This document shows positions 27,493 through 35,042 of a DNA stretch of 47,133 nucleotides, in pieces; position 1 is the first letter of the stretch; each line of letters begins with the position of its first letter. The notes under the pieces are model-generated. The model was not told where the DNA came from, ran no database searches, and saw only the letters and a program-made list of their open reading frames with translations. Both the position numbers and the translations under genes were made by a program. The DNA comes from JAAYYM01 sp035271065 (GTDB lineage Bacteria; Bacillota; Clostridia; Lachnospirales; Lachnospiraceae): positions 1 to 47,133 of the forward strand of contig DATESB010000102.1 of the NCBI GenBank assembly GCA_035271065.1, given 5' to 3'.

Positions 27493-27511
27493 GCAGCAGC
27501 AACGCTGCTGC
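27493..27511 (+). repeat. Perfect 8-bp GC-rich hairpin beyond the rny terminator
   Basis: GCAGCAGC-AAC-GCTGCTGC directly follows the terminator T-run. The remaining stretch to 27618 shows nothing further recognisable. Confidence 0.55.
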
Positions 27512-27618
27512 GGTTGGCGACAAACGACATGAAATAAATCCCATAAGCCCAGCAATTTTCCACATACGATTACCTAAGAAGCTTATGAGGTTTATGAATG
27601 CAGGTTTATGAAAATTAG

Positions 27619-27647
27619 TTGGATATCTACAAGGAATCGGATATAAT
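27619..27647 (+). promoter_or_regulatory. Promoter of the AlbA_2-domain gene
   Basis: TTGGAT (27619-27624) and TATAAT (27642-27647) are 17 bp apart, 64 bp before the GTG start. Confidence 0.75.
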
Positions 27648-27711
27648 AAATTAGAATAACAATGTGGTAACAAATCCTACAAAGAATATTATGAGCCCTG
27701 GAGGTGTATGT

Positions 27712-29013
27712 GTGATACAAGAAAGCCATCGTGTTGAATTTAAAAGTATACTGAATGATAAAATGGAAAAAGAAGTGGTAGCGTTTTTGAATAATCAAGA
27801 AGGTGGGATTCTTTATATTGGTTTGGGCAACGATGGACATCCGACAGGGAAAATTGATATTGATTCAACTCAATTGAAAGTAGCAGACCGAATTAAGAAT
27901 AATATTTTACCATCTACATTGGGATTATTCGATATAGTGACTGAAGTTGTGGAAGAAGTAACAGTAATCAAAATTCTGATTTCGAGTGGACTGGAGAAAC
28001 CTTACTACATCAGAAGCCGCGGAATGTCTCCGAGTGGTTGTTATACAAGAATAGGAACATCCAGTCAACCAATGACAACTACCATGATTGATAGTTTGTA
28101 TGCAAGACGTATTCATACAACATTACGCAATATTGCTTCGCCACGACAGGATTTAAAGTTTGCTCAGTTAAAAATATATTATCAAGAATGTGGTAAGGAA
28201 TTGAATGAGCAGTTTGCGAACAGTTTGGAACTCTTGACCCCAGAAGGTAAATACAATTATATTGCATATCTATTAGCAGATGAGAATGGTGTTTCTATAA
28301 AAATTGCAAAGTATGCAGGAACAGATAAAGTGGATTTGATTGAAAATGAGGAGTATGGCTATTGTTCGCTTATTAAGGCTACAAATAGTGTACTTGATAA
28401 GATGAAAATAGAAAATATTACTCATACTAAAGTGACTAGTACAAAAAGAATAGAACACAATTTGGTTAATCCGGTGGCAATGCGTGAAGCAATTGTGAAT
28501 TGTATTGTCCATAATGATTTTACAAATGAAATCTCTCCTGTTTTTGAAATCTTTAGTAATCGAATTGTTATGACATCGTATGGTGGATTAATACCCGGTC
28601 AAAGTGAAGCGGATTTTTTTAGTTGTAGTAGTATGCCAAGAAATCGTGAATTGATGCGTGCTTTCAGAGATGTTGGACTCGTTGAGCAACTGGGGTCAGG
28701 CATGAGTAGAATACTAAAGGCATATAAGAAGGATATTTTTGAAATATCAGATCACTTTATTAAAGTCGTATTTCCGTTTAAAGAAATATTGAAAGAAAAT
28801 GGCGATGAAAATGGCGATGAAAATGGCGATGAAATGATGGTACTAAAGATTTTGAAAGAAAAGCCAGAAATTACTGCGAAAGAGTTAAGTGAGCGTTCTT
28901 TAATTAGTACACGTAAAATTAGTCGCATTATTAAGAAATTGCGTGAAAATGAAATAATAACAAGAGTGGGCTCAGATCGTAAAGGGTATTGGAAAATTAG
29001 TAGCAAAAGCTAA
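27712..29013 (+). CDS. AlbA_2-domain ATP-binding putative regulator with winged helix
   Basis: A 433-residue protein of the Schlafen/AlbA_2 (AAA_4) class, often annotated as ATP-dependent DNA helicase-like or transcriptional regulator. The N-terminal AlbA_2 domain shows ESHRVEFKSI and FLNNQEGGILYIGLGNDG. The middle/C-terminal ATPase-like domain shows MREAIVNCIVHNDF and VEQLGSGMSRI. A linker with three ENGD units (residues about 364-375) leads to a winged helix with LSERSLISTRKISRIIKKLRE. The start is a GTG at 27712, six bases after GGAGGT; ATG at 27691 lacks such spacing. Some relatives belong to defence or stress loci, but no partner is visible here and the function is unknown. Confidence 0.8.
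   Translation: MIQESHRVEFKSILNDKMEKEVVAFLNNQEGGILYIGLGNDGHPTGKIDIDSTQLKVADRIKNNILPSTLGLFDIVTEVVEEVTVIKILISSGLEKPYYIRSRGMSPSGCYTRIGTSSQPMTTTMIDSLYARRIHTTLRNIASPRQDLKFAQLKIYYQECGKELNEQFANSLELLTPEGKYNYIAYLLADENGVSIKIAKYAGTDKVDLIENEEYGYCSLIKATNSVLDKMKIENITHTKVTSTKRIEHNLVNPVAMREAIVNCIVHNDFTNEISPVFEIFSNRIVMTSYGGLIPGQSEADFFSCSSMPRNRELMRAFRDVGLVEQLGSGMSRILKAYKKDIFEISDHFIKVVFPFKEILKENGDENGDENGDEMMVLKILKEKPEITAKELSERSLISTRKISRIIKKLRENEIITRVGSDRKGYWKISSKS
28799..28834 (+). repeat. Three 12-bp tandem repeats inside the AlbA_2-domain gene
   Basis: AATGGCGATGAA is repeated three times in frame, encoding the ENGD linker. Copy-number change would keep the frame. Confidence 0.85.
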
Positions 29014-29160
29014 AAAAGATTTGGAGTTATAGATGTTAATGTAATATATGGTGATTGCGATGTGCGAAATGTATCATCATGGAAACTTTTGGAAAGACTG
29101 GGTTTCCGGCGAATAAAGCGTTTTGATAATCAGTCAAACAAAAATGGAAATCAAAGGTAA
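29014..29160 (+). pseudogene. GNAT N-acetyltransferase remnant (C-terminal end)
   Basis: Directly after the preceding stop codon an open frame of 48 codons ends in TAA at 29160. It reads GDCDVRNVSSWKLLERLGFRR, the C-terminal acetyl-CoA-fold signature of GNAT acetyltransferases (the D-x-R-N-xx-S-x-xx-x-EKLGF pattern). There is no start codon with a ribosome binding site and no N-terminal two thirds, so this is a decayed fragment. Confidence 0.72.
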
Positions 29161-29167
29161 TATATGG

Positions 29168-29196
29168 TTGACACAGGAAATGGTCATTGCTATAAT
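29168..29196 (+). promoter_or_regulatory. Consensus sigma-A promoter of the riboswitch leader
   Basis: TTGACA (29168-29173) and TATAAT (29191-29196) are exactly 17 bp apart, a perfect consensus promoter. The transcript would begin near 29203, giving a leader of about 250 bases before the lipoprotein gene. Confidence 0.88.
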
Positions 29197-29278
29197 TTAA
29201 ACTGGTTGATAGAGAATGAGACTGCGGATTATACTACCTTTTTTAGTACAGTATATATGGACAATAGTTACCATCGGT

Positions 29279-29354
29279 ACGGTGGCAAACTCATAGAAAT
29301 GTGGGGACGCAAAGTCAGAAGTCTAAGAGGGAGACTCCTTATGACCGTTCGACT
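29279..29354 (+). ncRNA. Class I cyclic-di-GMP riboswitch (GEMM-I) aptamer
   Basis: The order of conserved elements matches GEMM-I: GGCAAAC (29284-29290), a short hairpin with a GAAA tetraloop (29296-29299), GGACGCAAAG (29305-29314), then a hairpin with the tetraloop-receptor strands CTAAG (29323-29327) and TATG (29340-29343). Within that hairpin AGTC 29313-29316 can pair with GACT 29351-29354, GTC with GAC, and AGG with CCT. The aptamer's last pairing strand overlaps the 5' arm of the following terminator, so the two folds exclude each other. This suggests that ligand binding favours read-through (inference). No cyclic-di-GMP synthase or phosphodiesterase lies in the window. Confidence 0.85.
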
Positions 29355-29405
29355 GCAAAACAAAGAACCGGCAGAATGCTTGTTTCTTCGTATTGCAGTT
29401 TTTTT
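29352..29405 (+). terminator. Riboswitch expression-platform terminator
   Basis: ACTGCAA (29352-29358) pairs with TTGCAGT (29393-29399). Inside lie AAGAA/TTCTT and GCA-GAA-TGC, and seven T follow from 29399. It shares ACT with the aptamer. Confidence 0.85.
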
Positions 29406-29456
29406 GTACCTAAATGAGATAAGGAAAACAATTAAGAGATACGATGGGAGACGGAA

Positions 29457-29981
29457 ATGAAGAAATGCAAAATAGGGATATTGTTAATACTGCTTATGCT
29501 ATGCGTATCATTGACAGGGTGTAATGAGTGGAAGAACTATTTCCATACAGAAGCAAGTTTAAGCAGAGTTGCAGAAAAATCACTTGAAGAGAAATACAAT
29601 GAAGAATTTATTATTCATGATGTATGGGATAAGAGTCAAGGCACTTTTTTTGCAGTGTGTTCACCGAAAGCTGATGAAGAAATCGTGTTTGAACTGGTAG
29701 CTTGGAAAGATGGAAGTGGGTTATGTCATGATGAGTATGAACAAGCAATTTTAGCAAATTATATAGGAGAAGAAATAAAAGCAAAAGTACTGAAAACTTA
29801 TAGTAGTTGTCTCGTAGGGGTGAGCCTATTTGTGGGGCAAGATATTTCCGAACCTCCTTATAATGGATCATTGGAGAAGTATCTTAGTAAATCTACAGGT
29901 GTTGTGTGTGGTGTAAGTATTTATGTTAATAGTGATAATTTAGATGATGAACAAACCGTGTCAATATATGATAGACAGTGA
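29457..29981 (+). CDS. Small lipoprotein of unknown function under riboswitch control
   Basis: A 174-residue protein with a signal peptide and lipobox SLTGC (Cys22), so it should be tethered outside the cytoplasmic membrane. The mature part is acidic and shows no domain I recognise; AVCSPKADEEIVFELVAWKDG suggests a compact alpha/beta fold. GGGAG lies nine bases before the ATG. It is the only complete gene directly behind the cyclic-di-GMP riboswitch, so surface or motile-to-sessile functions are plausible, but this is inference from control rather than from sequence. Confidence 0.72.
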   Translation: MKKCKIGILLILLMLCVSLTGCNEWKNYFHTEASLSRVAEKSLEEKYNEEFIIHDVWDKSQGTFFAVCSPKADEEIVFELVAWKDGSGLCHDEYEQAILANYIGEEIKAKVLKTYSSCLVGVSLFVGQDISEPPYNGSLEKYLSKSTGVVCGVSIYVNSDNLDDEQTVSIYDRQ

Positions 29982-30096
29982 GGAACTATATTATGCATTG
30001 ACAGACGAACAGGCTGAGGTTGTAATTAAACGAATTTCTACAGGAGAGAATCAACAGAGAATTATGAGCGAACTACGCCGTATCAGAAGAGCTTGA
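29968..30096 (+). CDS. Possible small protein or gene fragment (42 residues)
   Basis: An open frame overlapping the lipoprotein end by 14 bases encodes a charged helical peptide with ALTDEQAEVVIKRISTGE and an Arg-rich end. Composition looks coding, but there is no clear ribosome binding site. It may be a remnant of a longer regulator-like gene or be translated by coupling. The product was not recognised. Confidence 0.3.
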   Translation: MIDSEELYYALTDEQAEVVIKRISTGENQQRIMSELRRIRRA

Positions 30097-30167
30097 TATA
30101 TTGAATTGATAGGAGCCAAAATGATAACAACATGTATCGCGTTGTTTTCCTCTCGTATAAAAAAGTG

Positions 30168-30196
30168 TTTACACAAACCACAAGTGATGATATGAT
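30168..30196 (+). promoter_or_regulatory. GH51 gene promoter
   Basis: TTTACA (30168-30173) and TATGAT (30191-30196) are 17 bp apart, followed 12 bp later by the LacI-type operator. Confidence 0.8.
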
Positions 30197-30208
30197 ATTT
30201 AAATCATA

Positions 30209-30220
30209 TTAAACGTTTAA
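30209..30220 (+). promoter_or_regulatory. LacI-type operator at the GH51 promoter
   Basis: TTAAACGTTTAA is a perfect 12-bp palindrome with the central CG typical of LacI-family operators. It overlaps the expected transcription start region and matches two sites before the GH127 gene. Confidence 0.72.
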
Positions 30221-30255
30221 CATGTAAAATACGGTGGATGAAGGAAAGGATCAAA

Positions 30256-31779
30256 ATGAGAAAAACAACAAAAATGATTGTAGACAAAAATGTTCCGATA
30301 GCAGAGATTGACAAGCGCATCTACAGTTCGTTTATTGAGCATCTGGGAAGAGCAGTATACAATGGAATCTATCAGCCGGGACATCCCAGCGCAAATGAAG
30401 ACGGATTTCGTCTGGATGTGCTTGAGGCAGTGAAAAATCTGCAGATTCCAACGATTCGTTATCCGGGTGGTAACTTTGTATCTAATTATTTTTGGGAGGA
30501 TGGTGTAGGTCCGAAGGAACAGCGAAAAAAGAGGCTTGATCTGGCGTGGAGAAGTTTGGAGACCAATGAAGTGGGGATTAATGAATTCGCAAAATGGGCA
30601 CGCCTTGCAGATGCTGACATTATGATGGCAGTTAACCTTGGAACAAGAGGCGTTGCAGATGCTTGTAACCTGCTTGAATACTGTAATCATTCGGGAGGGA
30701 CTTACTACAGTGATCTAAGACGGAGTCATGGGGTAGAGAAACCCTATAAGATTAAAACATGGTGCCTTGGAAATGAGATGGATGGAGAATGGCAATTAGG
30801 TAAAAAGACAGCTGTTGAGTATGGGCGACTTGCTGCGGAAACCGGGAAGGCTATGAAGTTGATAGACCCGGATATCGAACTTGTATCCTGTGGAAGCTCA
30901 TTTGTGGAGATGCCAACATTTCCGGAGTGGGAAGCAACGACACTGGAACATACCTATGATTATGCGGATTATATTTCATTACATCAGTATTATGGAAATA
31001 CGAAGAATAACTCAGCGGATTATCTTGCAATGACTCAGGACATGGAGCATTTTATTCACACGGTAATATCCACATGTGATTATATAAAGGCAAAAAAAAG
31101 AAGCAAAAAAACAATGAATCTGAGTTTTGATGAGTGGAATGTATGGTTTCATTCATCTGAGGAGGATGAGGATATACAGAAAAATCATCCATGGCAGGTA
31201 GCTCCAAAACTTTTAGAGGATATTTATACTTTTGAGGATGCAATCTTAGTGGGGCTTATGATGATTACGTTATTAAAGCATTGTGATCGTGTAAAGGTGG
31301 CATGCCTTGCGCAATTGGTGAATGTGATTGCACCGATTATGACAGATAACGAAGGCGGAATCTGGAAGCAAACTATTTACTATCCATTTTTGCATATGTC
31401 TATGTATGGGCATGGTGTTGCGCTACAGTCGTTAGTTACTACGACCAGACATGACACAATTGACCACGAAGATGTCACAGATATCGAAAGCATTGCAGTT
31501 TATAATGAAGAAAAAGAGGAAGTTACAATTTTTGCAGTGAATCGCAATATGGATGAGGACATTCATTTTGAAGCTGATATGAGAAGTTTTGAACACTATA
31601 GAGTAAAAGAGTATTTGGTGTTGGAAAGTGATGATATTAAAAAAACCAATGGCTACCAGAGGGGAAATGTTTATCCGGTGAAGAAAGAAAACTATCAGTT
31701 TGAAGATGGAAGATTTGAGACAAGCATGCAAAGATGCTCATGGAATGTAATACGTTTTAGCGGTAATGATGGCATATAG
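30256..31779 (+). CDS. Alpha-N-arabinofuranosidase, GH51
   Basis: Releases L-arabinofuranosyl residues from arabinan, arabinoxylan or their oligosaccharides. The 507-residue protein has no signal peptide and should act in the cytoplasm on imported oligosaccharides. The (beta/alpha)8 domain shows IRYPGGNFVSNYFWEDGVGP, the acid/base Glu174 in CLGNEMDG and the nucleophile Glu293 in FDEWNVW, close to the positions known for Geobacillus AbfA (175/294). A beta-sandwich follows. The start at 30256 is chosen for AAGGAAAGG upstream; the ATG at 30238 precedes it. Separated by the intron from its likely regulator. Confidence 0.95.
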   Translation: MRKTTKMIVDKNVPIAEIDKRIYSSFIEHLGRAVYNGIYQPGHPSANEDGFRLDVLEAVKNLQIPTIRYPGGNFVSNYFWEDGVGPKEQRKKRLDLAWRSLETNEVGINEFAKWARLADADIMMAVNLGTRGVADACNLLEYCNHSGGTYYSDLRRSHGVEKPYKIKTWCLGNEMDGEWQLGKKTAVEYGRLAAETGKAMKLIDPDIELVSCGSSFVEMPTFPEWEATTLEHTYDYADYISLHQYYGNTKNNSADYLAMTQDMEHFIHTVISTCDYIKAKKRSKKTMNLSFDEWNVWFHSSEEDEDIQKNHPWQVAPKLLEDIYTFEDAILVGLMMITLLKHCDRVKVACLAQLVNVIAPIMTDNEGGIWKQTIYYPFLHMSMYGHGVALQSLVTTTRHDTIDHEDVTDIESIAVYNEEKEEVTIFAVNRNMDEDIHFEADMRSFEHYRVKEYLVLESDDIKKTNGYQRGNVYPVKKENYQFEDGRFETSMQRCSWNVIRFSGNDGI

Positions 31780-31792
31780 ATTGGGAATAGAG

Positions 31793-31830
31793 AAGGATGG
31801 CATAGAGAAGATACTATGCCATCCTTTTTT
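31793..31830 (+). terminator. Intrinsic terminator after GH51, at the intron insertion site
   Basis: AAGGATGGCATAG pairs perfectly with CTATGCCATCCTT around an eight-base loop and runs into six T. The group II intron begins two bases after the T-run. Confidence 0.93.
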
Positions 31831-31831
31831 A

Positions 31832-33721
31832 GTGCGCCTGGCGGCGCACGTTACTAATGGATGAAAGTTCCTAATCCGCCCTAGTAGTGGGAAGGATACA
31901 GCCAAGACCAAGGGTGTCGTGGGCGACTGCGAATCTGAAGGAAGGTGGAGGCAAATCTCTGGTCTGACGAACAGAAATCACATTAGGCTATAGTTAAGGA
32001 TAAGGTTGCTAAACAAACTAAAGTCCAATAACTACTCGGAATTAACTATAGTAAATGTGGCAGATGGATGGAGAGAAAGTAACGTGTGGTACCCAGGGAG
32101 GTCTCGTCAGCAAGTGGAAACAGAGTATGAAACTTGTAGTAACAACGAATGACGAGAAGTCAGCAGACGCCATAGTAAACCGATGGTTGCAAATATCGGC
32201 GAAGGGCAGAACTTTAGGAGATACAAGCAATGAAAGTAACCGAATGTAGATTTAAGAACAGACAACTTCATATTGAGGACTATCGGCAAATGGTATCTGC
32301 GGAACAGAAAGAGTATGCAGAAGTGTTCGACTACGGGAAGATTACTGAAAAGAGCGGTATCATCACAGACTATTGGACGGACAATCTCTTGGATTTGATT
32401 TTACGCAAAGATAATCTTAATAATGCTTATAAACGAGTAAAGTCAAATAAGGGAAGTGGTGGAATTGACGGAATGCAAGTGGATGAACTTCTACTCTACC
32501 TAAGAAGAAACCAAGAAACCTTAATCCAAGAGATAAAAGAGGAAAAGTACAAACCTAACCCAGTCCGAAGGGTAGAAATACCCAAAGAAACAAAAGGCGA
32601 GTTTAGAAAGCTGGGAGTTCCTACAGTTGTTGACAGAGTAATACAACAAGCTATTACACAGGAACTTACACCAATCTATGAAGAGCAATTCTCAGAAAAC
32701 AGTTTTGGTTTTCGCCCCAAAAGAGGAGCACACAATGCGCTAAAGCAATGCCAAAAGAATGTAAACGATGGCTATGTATATGTAGTAGATATGGATTTAG
32801 AAAAATTCTTCGATACAGTATGCCAAAGTAAGCTGATAGAGGTGTTGTCAAGAACCATCAAAGATGGCAGAGTAATCTCACTTATACACAAATATCTAAA
32901 TGCGGGTGTTATAGCAAATGGAATGTTTGAACAAACAGAGATAGGAATGCCACAAGGTGGACCACTTAGTCCACTGCTTAGTAATGTAATGCTCAACGAG
33001 TTAGATAAGGAACTTGAGTGCAGAGGACATAGATTTGTTCGATACGCAGATGATTGTATGATTTTCTGCAAGAGTAAGAAAAGCGCAGAGAGAACCTTAG
33101 AGAACATACTTCCATTTATTGAAAGTAAACTATTCTTAAAAGTAAATAAGAAGAAAACAAAGGTGGCTCACATTAGCAAAGTAAAGTATCTTGGATATAG
33201 TTTTTATAGATACAAAGGCAAGTGCAGATTTAGAATTCATCCCAAGTCAGTTGCAAAGATGAGGGATAAAATCAGAGAGCTAACAGATAGAAATAATGGA
33301 ATGAGCAATAAATTAAGGGAAGAGAAATATCAACAGTATGTGCGAGGATGGGTGGAATATTTCAAACTTGCAGACATGAAGAATCTTCTCAAAAGCACAG
33401 ATGAATGGGCAAGACGAAGAATCAGAGCAGTGTATTGGAAACAATGGAAGAAAATCAAAACAAAATACCGGATGCTGAAAGCATTAGGAATGGAGCATTG
33501 GAAAGCAAAAGAACTCGCTTGTAGTAGAAAAGGATATTGGAGGATGGCTAAAGTTCTGAATTCAATATTATCAAATAAAATAATAGCCAAGCTAGGATAT
33601 ACCTCTATGCTTGACTATTATCTGATAGCTTGTGAAAACTAAAGAACCGCCGTATACGGAACCGTATGTACGGTGGTGTGGGAGGTCGGTAGATAAAATA
33701 ATTATCTACCTCCTACCCGAT
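31832..33721 (+). mobile_element. Complete group II intron with maturase gene
   Basis: The 5' end reads GTGCGCC, the group II 5' consensus, directly after a terminator T-run. About 400 bases of structured RNA (domain I to IV) precede the reverse-transcriptase gene. After the gene comes domain V: ACCGCCGTA (33646-33654) pairs with TACGGTGGT (33669-33677) around a short upper stem, with a two-base bulge. A domain VI stem (about 33681-33716) follows, and the element ends ..CCCGAT, fitting the 3' AY rule. Insertion just behind a terminator hairpin and the lack of an endonuclease domain point to class C or a related terminator-seeking class; the exact class is not certain. Confidence 0.9.
32230..33642 (+). 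CDS. Group II intron reverse transcriptase/maturase (LtrA-like)
   Basis: Promotes splicing and retrohoming of the surrounding intron. The 470-residue protein appears intact: RT blocks with GIDGMQVDEL, SFGFRPKRGAHNAL, VVDMDLEKFFDTV, GMPQGGPLSPLLSN and the catalytic RYADD (Asp274, Asp275), then the maturase/X domain with YFKLADMKNLLKSTDEW and RKGYWRMAK. It ends there, without an HNH endonuclease domain. AGGAG lies eight bases before the ATG. Base use and the AGA/AAA-rich codons differ mildly from neighbouring core genes, as expected for a mobile gene. Confidence 0.96.
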   Translation: MKVTECRFKNRQLHIEDYRQMVSAEQKEYAEVFDYGKITEKSGIITDYWTDNLLDLILRKDNLNNAYKRVKSNKGSGGIDGMQVDELLLYLRRNQETLIQEIKEEKYKPNPVRRVEIPKETKGEFRKLGVPTVVDRVIQQAITQELTPIYEEQFSENSFGFRPKRGAHNALKQCQKNVNDGYVYVVDMDLEKFFDTVCQSKLIEVLSRTIKDGRVISLIHKYLNAGVIANGMFEQTEIGMPQGGPLSPLLSNVMLNELDKELECRGHRFVRYADDCMIFCKSKKSAERTLENILPFIESKLFLKVNKKKTKVAHISKVKYLGYSFYRYKGKCRFRIHPKSVAKMRDKIRELTDRNNGMSNKLREEKYQQYVRGWVEYFKLADMKNLLKSTDEWARRRIRAVYWKQWKKIKTKYRMLKALGMEHWKAKELACSRKGYWRMAKVLNSILSNKIIAKLGYTSMLDYYLIACEN

Positions 33722-34750
33722 TTCAACTCCGGTGGAATGCCGTTCAATAATGGTACACTTTAATGGAATTTCCTTTTCTGCAGGTATTCCGTTTTCGGTA
33801 ACGATATTCAATAGAGTATTGCCGGCTGTATATCCAATCTCAAAGAGTGGAGGAGCAACAGTGGACAATGTGGGTCTTAAAAATGTACTGACTTCGCTGT
33901 TATCAAAGCCAATCAGAAAAAAGTCCTTTCCAACGGCAATGTCATGTTCGATACACCAATCTATTACACCGGCTGCCATTCGATCATTGTGTGAAAAAAT
34001 AGCATCGACGCCCTTACCAATTAACTCTTGTGCAGCAGAATATCCGCTTTCTCGTTCCCAGTTTCCGTGAACTGTGAAATGAGGGTTATAAAGGATACCT
34101 GCATCATATAGAGCATCTTGAAAACCACTGGTGCGATTAATGGTATGTATACTGTGTACAAGTCCTGTAATCATACCAATTTTGGTGATGCCCTTTTTTA
34201 AGAGAACCTGTGTAGCCTCGAAAGAAGCTCTTTGATCATCATAGAACACAGAAGGAACATTAGGAGAGTTGCAAGTACAGTATGCACAAACAAAAGGAAT
34301 GTCGGCAAAATCGGTGAGGGAAGTAACTACATGGCTATGACAACCGATATATATGATTCCATCTACCTGCTTTGACAACATATCATTTATTTCCTGTCGT
34401 AATCTTTCTATACTCTCTGCATGAAGATATGGTGTACGACCGTAATTTTTAAAATATCTGAGATTTCCCAGAATATAGTGATAGCTGTGCTCTTCGCAGG
34501 CAACGGCAATACCGTCAACTATCTCGGGAGAGTTAAAGACAGTTAAATCTTCTGTTATAATTCCCAGTGTTTTGGACTTACCACTTTTAAGAAATCGAGC
34601 ATTTAGGTTTGGTCGATAATTCAAACTGTCTGCAATTTCCAGAATCTCATTAGCGGTATTCTGGTTCACGCCGGGTTTACCATTTAGAACCTTAGATACG
34701 GTAGCGATTGATACACCGGCACGCTGCGAAATCTCTCTGATTGTAGCCAT
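33713..34750 (-). CDS. LacI-family regulator of the arabinoside locus
   Basis: A 345-residue repressor-type protein: helix-turn-helix and hinge at the N-terminus (ATIREISQRAGVSIATVSKVL, LNYRPN), then a periplasmic-binding-protein-like effector domain with FSHNDRMAAGVIDW and IGFDNSEV. It is divergent from the GH127 operon and convergent with GH51; three palindromes with central AAACGTTT before those genes are its likely sites. The effector is probably arabinose or an arabino-oligosaccharide (inference). AAGGAGATATT precedes the ATG. The last two codons and stop are supplied by the intron's 3' end: without the intron the gene would end Glu-stop two codons earlier. Confidence 0.93.
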   Translation of the reverse strand: MATIREISQRAGVSIATVSKVLNGKPGVNQNTANEILEIADSLNYRPNLNARFLKSGKSKTLGIITEDLTVFNSPEIVDGIAVACEEHSYHYILGNLRYFKNYGRTPYLHAESIERLRQEINDMLSKQVDGIIYIGCHSHVVTSLTDFADIPFVCAYCTCNSPNVPSVFYDDQRASFEATQVLLKKGITKIGMITGLVHSIHTINRTSGFQDALYDAGILYNPHFTVHGNWERESGYSAAQELIGKGVDAIFSHNDRMAAGVIDWCIEHDIAVGKDFFLIGFDNSEVSTFLRPTLSTVAPPLFEIGYTAGNTLLNIVTENGIPAEKEIPLKCTIIERHSTGVEIG

Positions 34751-34914
34751 AATATCTCCTTAATACGATAAAGAATGGAATGAACATGCTTCTTATGAAT
34801 AGTAACATAAAAACGATTAACAGACAAGACGATTAAATTGCAAATGAAAATTTGGTTAATCCGCACAAATAATAGCCTGAAAATATATGAAAATCATGGT
34901 TTTGAAAAAAGGTA

Positions 34915-34943
34915 TTTACAAATATAGAAACAGGTGGTAGTAT
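34915..34943 (+). promoter_or_regulatory. GH127 operon promoter
   Basis: TTTACA (34915-34920) with TAGTAT (34938-34943) at 17 bp; TATATA at 34941 is an alternative -10. The layout, with an operator just after the -10, mirrors the GH51 promoter. Confidence 0.55.
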
Positions 34944-34953
34944 ATAAAAAGAG

Positions 34954-34965
34954 TTAAACGTTTCA
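34954..34965 (+). promoter_or_regulatory. LacI-type operator 1 before GH127
   Basis: GTTAAACGTTTCAC (34953-34966, core given here) shares TTAAACGTTT with the GH51 operator, with one half-site substitution. Confidence 0.7.
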
Positions 34966-35005
34966 CATAAAAACATCAAAAAGCGGGAAATAAGACATAA
35001 TTTTG

Positions 35006-35018
35006 GTAAACGTTTAAC
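35006..35018 (+). promoter_or_regulatory. LacI-type operator 2 before GH127
   Basis: GTAAACGTTTAAC lies 52 bp, close to five helical turns, after operator 1 and ends 24 bp before the GH127 start. Two phased sites would allow cooperative or looped repression. Confidence 0.7.
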
Positions 35019-35042
35019 ACAAATGAGAGTCAGGAGAATGAT

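Noticed and set aside
28799..28834. CRISPR-like or mobile repeat in the AlbA_2-domain gene
   Set aside because: The repeats are 12 bp, in frame and without spacers, which fits a coding microsatellite.
29164..29460. 98-residue open frame before the small lipoprotein gene
   Set aside because: It begins before a perfect promoter and runs through the riboswitch aptamer and its terminator. It has no ribosome binding site and no coding-like composition.
32055..32249. Short frame inside the intron before the maturase
   Set aside because: It lies within the structured RNA domains, has no ribosome binding site and overlaps the maturase start.
30209..35018. Catabolite-control (cre) sites
   Set aside because: The three palindromes match one another (AAACGTTT core) better than the cre consensus TGWAANCGNTNWCA, and they sit at genes beside a dedicated LacI-type regulator. 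CcpA binding is not excluded.
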